64,000 nt of DNA. It comes from Antilocapra americana. Taxonomy: Eukaryota; Chordata; Mammalia; Artiodactyla; Antilocapridae. Both the position numbers and the translations under genes were made by a program. Shown piece by piece: positions 56,998-64,000 of this stretch. The stretch spans positions 1,535,044 to 1,599,043 of the forward strand of contig ML661902.1 of NCBI GenBank assembly GCA_007570785.1. The letters are read 5' to 3'. The notes below the pieces were generated by a model, which had not been told where the DNA came from, did no database searches, and saw nothing but the letters and a program-made list of their open reading frames with translations. Each line of letters begins with the position of its first letter. Within the stretch, counting starts at the first letter, position 1.

Positions 56998-57180
56998 GGG
57001 CTTCTCAGGTGGCTCAGCAACCTGCAGAAGATGTAAATTCAATCCCTGGGTTGAGAAGATCCCCTGGAGAAGACAGCATTCTAGTATTCTTACCTGAAAA
57101 GTACCATGGACAGAGGAGCCTAGCCGACTACAGTTCGTGGGGTTGAAAAGAGTGATATGACTGAGCAAATAAGCATGCAT
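56998..57180 (+). mobile_element. Bov-tA SINE
   Basis: The head 'gggcttctcaggtggctcag' is followed by an internal deletion in the tRNA-like part and then 'tcaatccctgggttgagaag'. The body ends at 'tgatatgactgagcaaata'. Confidence 0.87.
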
Positions 57181-57882
57181 GCACACAGAACAGAGGGAAC
57201 AGAGAATTACCAATTACCAAGAAAATGTAGTTTGAAGACAGCCAACATTTCTCAGTAAGGCTCCTCTATGCCTAGGCCCATATAATCCACCAGGGACTGT
57301 TACCTGATCAAAATTAAGCCTGTTTTCCAATTCATTTCACTAAATTTGGTTCAACCTTTTGCTTTCTATGAATAGAACTTGCCTAGCAAAGTAAAATTTC
57401 TAAACCAAGATGGGGGGAGACTAGATAACATTACATAAATAGTGTACTATTTCAATTTTTTTGTGTCGGAGGAAAGATGTTAAACCAGTACATTTTCTAC
57501 CTTCTGTAACTACTTAACAGAATCAGAGAAATATAACACATTCCATACATGGTCAGTCTGGGTAACATTTCATTTCTAAGGTTTCAAGGTAGTGATAGAA
57601 ACTACTTAAAAGAAGAAACCTGCATTGGACCTAGTCTTTCACAGTAACCAGGGCAGGCATTTTATACAGATCAGTAAATGTTTCTCTCAGTAGGGTTGTA
57701 ACATTTACTCACACAATATAAAAGAACAAACACTAATTCTCCATTAGCATCTGTTGGTAAGGAGACAATCTTATCTGGTCTGCAACCAAACTTGAAATCA
57801 TTTTTTGGTTCTATTATTTTCTGAAAATGACCAAACCATATCATATAACTTGGACTCATAAGGGAGAACTTAATCTAAGGCC
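57181..57882. other. Unassigned DNA
   Basis: No gene or named repeat is seen. Confidence 0.45.
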
Positions 57883-57883
57883 G

Positions 57884-58036
57884 TGCTTCTTACTTTGTGG
57901 TCTACAGACAAGCAGTATCAGTATCACCTTTGAGCTTGCTCAAAATGCAAATTCTCCTACCCACCCCACCTCATATCTTCAACTTAACAAGATCCCTAAG
58001 TAATTCCTATGCAGATTAAATTTGAGAAGCACTAGT
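57884..58036. mobile_element. MER5A-like DNA transposon relic, copy 1
   Basis: It has the MER5A (hAT-type, non-autonomous) structure: 'gtgcttcttactttgtggtc', 'cagtatcagtatcacctttg', 'aaaatgcaaattctcctacc', 'acaagatccctaagtaattc', 'aaatttgagaagcacta'. The two ends are inverted, as in the family. It has no transposase. Confidence 0.8.
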
Positions 58037-58039
58037 CTT

Positions 58040-58200
58040 TGTTCTCAAAGTGTGACCCTCAACAAGCAGCATCAGCATCATCTGTGAATTTGTAAAAAAT
58101 GAAATTCATCAGCCCAACTCCAGGTCTACTCTACTTTTTAACAAGTTCTCCAAGTGGTTCTTATGCACATTATACTTTGAGAATGAATCATTGCCCTAGA
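58040..58200. mobile_element. MER5A-like DNA transposon relic, copy 2
   Basis: A second copy lies in the same orientation: 'gttctcaaagtgtgaccctc', 'agcagcatcagcatcatctg', 'cccaactccaggtctactct', 'acaagttctccaagtggttc', 'actttgagaatga'. It starts within a few bases of the end of copy 1. Confidence 0.8.
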
Positions 58201-58520
58201 TCATTAAATTTTGATTTCATTTTGTGTATTTTCTATGTACTAACCCCTCCTACTACCTGTTCCTTTTTCACATCTGCTAAAAAGACAACCTTTTTAACAT
58301 ACTGTATAACAAAGTTTAAAAAGATTTGTGTATTTGTATGCTTAGCTGTTCTTGGAAAGCCCTAGAATCCTCTCAAATATTTAAAACAATTTGAGTGTAG
58401 GTTTCCCTGTTCAGGTTTGTTACGCCAGCATCACTCCAGGTATCTCAAAAGATTATCATAAAGTTCTCATAATCACATTTACTTATGTTTACTTTTTTCA
58501 TCTGTATACACACTCATACA

Positions 58521-58548
58521 TACACACACACACACACACACACACACC
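58521..58548. repeat. (CA)n microsatellite
   Basis: A near-perfect CA run of about 13 units. Confidence 0.95.
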
Positions 58549-58839
58549 CCATTCAAAACACAGATGTATTGAATGGGTAGAAAGTAGTCACTAAGTGAAT
58601 CATATGTTTATATTTAGTAGTTACTGGTTTCCCCTTTCCTTCCAATGTAATAAAGAAAACAGGAAACAAAACCCAGTATCAAAACTAGTTGGTGGCAGCA
58701 GAACTTCACAATAATATATATTTTTAAAGCCATGAAAAAAGAATGCTTAAAGCCAAGGTCTCCTGAACAGCACAAATTAGCTCAGCCCTCCTGTGAAATA
58801 TTTGGTTTACACACAAGAAGCTTCATTTTCACCATCAAT

Positions 58840-59105
58840 CTAGTTCAGTGTTCACCTCCTCTAAGTAGTTTTCTTGTCTCTCTGAGGCAATGCTAGGAGC
58901 GCCTCCTCTGACTGCCCACCGAAACAGTGACATGCGTTTATCATATGCCTTGTTATACTGTGTTGTTAATTTTGGTTCATAGCTTCATTCATCAGACTAT
59001 GAGTATTGTGAAGGTTTGGAACTTTGTCTTCACAAGCTCTGAATAGCTGATAGCAAGTATGGTCATGCCCAATATGCTGTAAACATTTTTGAATGAACAA
59101 GTAAC
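58840..59105 (+). mobile_element. L2 LINE 3' end (old)
   Basis: L2 order is clear: 'tgttcacctcctctaagtag', 'tatgccttgttatactgtg', 'gtattgtgaaggtttggaac' with 'tttgtcttc', then 'gctgtaaacatttttgaatg'. Confidence 0.65.
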
Positions 59106-60002
59106 TGAAACTACTGCAGTGAATATACTCTGTACAGTATAAAAGCTCAGACAACAATAGAAACTTCAGGTATCAGAAATAATCTAAAATAATAATGCAT
59201 TTCTCCTTATACTAATAGTGTATGAATCTTGTTTGCTTTGTGCCCATGTAAGCCCTGAACAGTGAAACGATTTGCTCAAAGTTATATAGCATGATATTGA
59301 AAAAGCAGAGAAATATCTTCTTGGTTTTTCCATTGTCCAATGATGCCACTTTAAAGACCATGAATGAACCTACCACTTATGCGCTTTCTCACTTAATTAA
59401 TTATGAAAATTATGTTATGTTTCGCCTGAATCTTGGCCTTAGTTTTAGAACTGAAAAAAAAAAATGTTTTTCATTCTGTGCCATCATTTTGAAGCTTCAA
59501 AGTTTCTGCTATTTGATACAGATTTTCTCCTGTTTGCTTTTGGGTATCTACAAAAATTTTCCAGATCTCATTTCACTGTAAAATATCACTTCCTCTTTCA
59601 GTACTTGTCCTTGAATCAGCTTAATGATAAAGAAGCTATGCACACACATCAAGGAGAGAACAGACAACGTATCACTGCTTGGGAGGATTTCCTTTCCATG
59701 TTTTCATCCCAAACAAGAACGTGTAATGTTGGGAGACCTTATGCTCCAGACTACTCAGGCTACCATATAGTAACTTCCTTTTCTCAGATGCAGCAAAGAA
59801 GAATTCAAGCCTCAAATCTTGAAGGGGCGCATCAGAAATTTACCATATTGAAAATTCCAAAGATCTCTGGAACCAGAGAATCACATCATTAACAGTACCA
59901 CACTTTCACCCCCAAGTTACCCTTCACACTTCAGCTTTCCAAGTAGATTTTAGTTGTAGAAGGCTATTCAAGTGTCATGCTTCAAAAACGGAGATAAATG
60001 AA
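59106..60002. other. Unassigned DNA
   Basis: A 142-codon open frame starting at 59464 has no recognisable motif, signal peptide or membrane segment, and no supporting context. It overlaps another long frame, and I treat it as chance. Confidence 0.4.
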
Positions 60003-60062
60003 GAACCCAGGTCTCCTGCACTGCAGGCGGATTCTTTACCAGCTGAGCCACAAGGGAAGCCC
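60003..60062 (-). mobile_element. Bov-tA SINE fragment (tRNA-like head only)
   Basis: It is 60 bp in reverse, from 'gaacccaggtctcctgcact' to 'gctgagccacaagggaagcc'. The body is missing, as for the fragment at 47235-47294. Confidence 0.85.
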
Positions 60063-63000
60063 AAAGACAGATAAAAGAAAAAACAAATGTGGTTAAAATA
60101 ATGAATATACATATTTATATATGAATTTGTCTTTAAGAATGTAATTAACCATTAATTTGATGATACATTTATTTGGTTTCTTAGTGAGAACAAAAATGAC
60201 TTCATGAAACACCACTCCTGGGCCTGAGAAAATGTTTCAGGGCCAATATATTCAAAATGTGCTCATGGAGCGAAAAGAAACGTACTGTGTGCATGTGTGT
60301 GTGTGTGCATGTACTGCAAACTAAATATGTGGTTTTGAGATCTTGTAAGGGAAAATATATATTTCTGTATGTCTTCCCCAACTGCATATACTACAAAATG
60401 ACTGCATAGATGTCATGTCAAAGTCATAATAATTTCTTAACCATGTGGAGGGAGAGAAAAAAATGAATATTGAAAGACATCGTAAACGTCAGTGCTAGAA
60501 AACATTGATTTATAGTAAATTCCCAGCAAACCAAGTCTGAAATAAACAGATTAATTTTAGAATTTAATTAGTTAAAATATCTAATTCATTCAGATCATGG
60601 CAAAGATAATTCCTAAAATAAGAGATCTAGAATACATACTCCTGTAAATCTTTGATTCCATGAAATGTGTTAAGATTATTCAGTTTCTTGCTCAAAATGA
60701 AACAATGGCACTAGAACATAAGAGGAAAAGAAGTTTCTATAACATTGTGAATGACACTGCCATTGCCATATCTATTTTTTTTTGCTGTAAATACTGATAT
60801 TAACTTATTCTTGCTGGTTATAAAAATACTTTTAAGAAGAAAAATAGGAAAAAACCCAATAGATAGCTAAAGAGCTTTTTGTGCATTATTCAATCCTGGT
60901 TTAATTCGTGAACAGAAATCATTTATGCATATTTGGTGAAGGATATGTGATCTGGCCAAACAACGAATGGGCTGGGATGTAAGAATCAGCTGTGAGCCTC
61001 AGAGCTAAAACTTGGGAGAATTTTTATGGTCTTAAATTTATCATTGTTTATGACTTTATAATACTACTATAATCTATGGTAATAGCAGCACATGCTTTTC
61101 ATTATTTTGGGAATTCTCAACCCCCTCCTCCAAGAAAATCTGATTTCAGAAGTTCTCACTCAGTCAGAACCCTCCCACATGAAATTTATAATCAAAGACT
61201 CGGCTCAGAAACACATCTAAATTCTGTTCAAGTAAAATATCTCTCTCCCTTAAATGTTCTCATGGATCAAATCACCATATTCATCCCTACATATTATTTC
61301 TGCCATAAAAATTATCAGTGTGCTTTCAGAAGGGTTTTTACTCTTACAAAATCATTGAGATGTCTATCTGAAAATCAGTGGTAGGTTTGGTGACATAATT
61401 ATTCTAGTTCTCAAAAGCCAGGCATTCATAAATGTGGCGAAATGTCTTTTCCTGGTGGTAAAGTTCAGGATCTGCTAATTGGTACAATCAAAGAGAAATG
61501 GTCTCAGAGCTGCTGCAGCAGTATGCTTACCTAAACTGAAGCACAAGCTAGGTCCATGGCGAGAAGTGCTCATTTATACATGTAAACTCAGAAATTATAC
61601 TCCCCAACAATCAACTTGCCTAGGCAGCTGTTCATAGATGTGTCTCTGCTCTATGTACCAAAAAGCAGCCATGTAGTGTCTTTCTTCCTCACCCTCCAAA
61701 GGACAAGTCACAAAGCAAATCACAGAGAAGGGACTCAGAAAAACACAGAAGCTGCATCCTTAGCCCAAATAAGCTTATTATGTGGCTGTGTAGTTATAAG
61801 AATTGTATCCGTAAGGCAGAAGAGCACCTAAATAGACATTTCATTTCGGGGGAAAGAAATCCAGAGCCTATAATAAAAATATGTTGAAAGCTAGTTTTAG
61901 TTTTCTGCCTTCTAAGCTCATGAAAGAGATTACAAATCGCATGCACTTTTTAACATCACATTCTATTGCTTTTAAAAATATTATATAGAGTATACAATGC
62001 ATTTTTCAGTCATTGCTTAGAGTAGAATAAATATGTCATTTTTCTATATTTCTACTCATAAGGAGAATCCTATGTAACTCTCTTTCACAATATTTGTATT
62101 ATTAAAGATTTTGTAAGGATACCACAGATATATTTACATATGTACAACTTGAGGTGCATGGCAAAAAGCAAGTAATCAAGAGCTTCAATTTGGTGTCTTA
62201 AGAATTGTTCTCTATTCTTATTATCATGTGATTGTGTTCAGAGCTGGAGAATTTAAAATGGAAAAAAAAAAAACCCTCATACTAACAATCACCATTTTTC
62301 CTGTAATCAAGTCCATACTTCTTTTCATATTCTTTCACTGGATTGCTTTTCTGTGTTTATTGTTGTTGCTAAACAAGGTGAGAGTTTAGGCGACATTTTT
62401 CAATGATGATTTCTTTTGCAATAACAAAATCTTAAATGCAGTCTCTCTTTTCCTCCTGCTATGTGCTATCAAATTCATCTTTGTATGGGAGGCACAAACT
62501 AAAATGAGTAAATTGCCCTTAGTAGGTAGTACTCTTTTCCAGACACTAGGAAGTAAATTGTCAAAGAGTTACACAGGGTTTTAGCTGTGTGATTCCCATT
62601 GACTTTAATGGGAGTTGCAAAGAAAACACCCCACGCAAAGCTTAGAAAAGTAGGGGTTAGTTTTCCCTCTGGTCTCCACTGTATTTTGTACCCTCTAGCC
62701 TTGAACATTCTCTCTTCACATGCCTCTCTGTTCTCCCCTTCTTTGTACCTTACCTCTAAAAGGATAAAAATCTTGGGCCTTTTCATTTAGTCATCCCCAA
62801 AGACAGCCAGTCAACATTCTCCAATCCTAACACCATTTCCAAGACGCACAATTAAACATCTCTTTCTCCATTCCTTACAATCCCAAACCATCCTTTACTG
62901 TCCAGTTTATGTGGCTAGCTAGAGAAAATATGTTTTTAAAGAATATCGCTATAATATTAGATGGATATTTTTGAAACTTGTACTGTATTTCAAACGATAT

Positions 63001-64000
63001 CAAAACTGCCTAAAATTACCTTCTTTCCTAGTTGTTAAAAATGACTATTAGTGTTATCACTTTCATCATTATTTAACTTTTATTAGTTTTAGTGTTTTCT
63101 GAAAAGTTCCCAAAGAGCACAAATATACAAGCCACTGGGAAATGCACCAAGCACTGTGAGGCAGTTATCATAGCCACTTAAGGAGCAGTTAAGTGTTTCA
63201 TAGGACAACTAGTGAACATAATAGATACCATGATGTTAGATCCTGGCAGAATGGGTACACGTTTCCATCATGTCTGGGGAATGAAGGACACCCTTGTCTG
63301 TGTAATGGAGACGGCAACACCACAATTGCCTGATGTCACTCTTACATAATACCTCACAACACATACACACACACACACCCTATGGGACTAATTCTCTAGT
63401 AAGTTTTGATTGTGGAGACAGCCAAACTAGGCTAGCTTTGAGCTAGATTTTTATGAGTGTTTGGTTCTGTATAGAATGCACAAAAGGCCCAATCTTTGAG
63501 CCTACCACTTTTTTCATTACTGTGGCATTAATTACAAAGTAAGATGCCAAGTAATTGGCAAGGGGAACACTACTTGCTTATTTATCAGATACCTTTATCC
63601 TATGCCCCTGGCTTCTCTCCTTTACTGCACTTTTATAATAGATTACCAGGGTAGCAACGTAAAGAGTAAAGGGTCTTTCCTTTGCACATTTATAAGCCAA
63701 CTTACCTTGAATTCTTTGTCCTGTTTCAAACATACTGGCAAGAAAGGATTTGCACTCAGCAACTTATTAAGCAGCACACCATATACAAACACATAAAGTC
63801 TAAAAGAAAAGAGTATGTTCTGCTAAAAGCAAAAGTTTTACTACCAGAAATCTTCCCAGTTCATTCTTACACCTCTGTCCTCATTATTTCTATGAAACAC
63901 TGTGGGAGTACTCCATAAAACACCAGACCAATCAAGCAAACATCCTCAAAGCTTCTAGCTACACAGGGTACCTCAAAAACAGACCAGAACATATTTTTTT
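60063..64000. other. Unassigned, repeat-poor DNA
   Basis: There are nearly 4 kb without a recognised interspersed repeat or gene. It holds short (GT)n near 60292-60307, (CA)n at about 63364-63379 and an A-run near 62261-62273. A small hairpin motif lies at 62594-62613. Short open frames show no domain. Confidence 0.45.

Noticed and set aside
59464..59892. 142-codon open frame on the + strand
   Set aside because: It has no domain, no signal or membrane pattern and no splice or promoter context, and it overlaps another open frame. It is likely chance.

Overview
The window is a piece of ruminant (bovid-type) nuclear genome with no protein-coding host gene that I can support. The evidence for the host is the repeat content. 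There are many copies of BovB (an RTE-type LINE typical of ruminants), of tRNA-headed Bov-tA/Bov-A SINEs that carry a BovB-derived tail, of cetartiodactyl CHR-type SINEs, and of 3'-truncated ruminant L1 elements. Underneath lie older mammalian repeats (L1M/HAL1-like, L2, MIR, MER5A-like, MaLR-like). Base composition is AT-rich, about what is expected of intergenic or deep intronic DNA. All open frames are short. The only ones with a recognisable protein signature belong to the BovB reverse transcriptase.

Layout. 1-14.2 kb is the densest part: old L1 sequence on the + strand is cut repeatedly by BovB copies (1.4, 3.1, 5.1-7.1, 8.3-10.0 and 12.3 kb), by young minus-strand L1 ends (6.4 and 7.5 kb) and by SINEs. 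14.2-23.5 kb holds long single-copy AT-rich DNA followed by an L2-rich block (16.6-22.3 kb) with scattered SINEs. 23.5-30.5 kb is mixed, with two MIRs that are each split by a younger insertion. 30.5-32.25 kb is the longest uninterrupted BovB, on the minus strand, with most reverse transcriptase motifs still readable. 32.3-40.7 kb is largely free of recognisable repeats, apart from one CHR SINE near 33.3 kb and a TA/CA-rich microsatellite near 34.7 kb. 40.7-47.2 kb has three Bov-tA copies in otherwise unassigned DNA. 47.4-52.7 kb is one decayed HAL1/L1-like element carrying at least six younger insertions, one of them a SINE inside a SINE. 52.9-64 kb is mainly unassigned, with two SINEs, a SINE fragment, two adjacent MER5A-like copies and an L2 end.

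Nothing here forms an operon or pathway. The functional link is parasitic: BovB carries the reverse transcriptase, Bov-tA SINEs share its 3' tail and are known to use its machinery, and L1 supplies the older framework. I did not find a convincing new system. The most informative content is the relative-age record written by nested insertions and target-site duplications (TSDs), a few inverted element pairs, several small tandem duplications, and the repeat-poor island at 34.9-40.7 kb. All family names come from recognising consensus sequence by eye, so edges are approximate (often +/-10-30 bp) and subfamily names should be confirmed.
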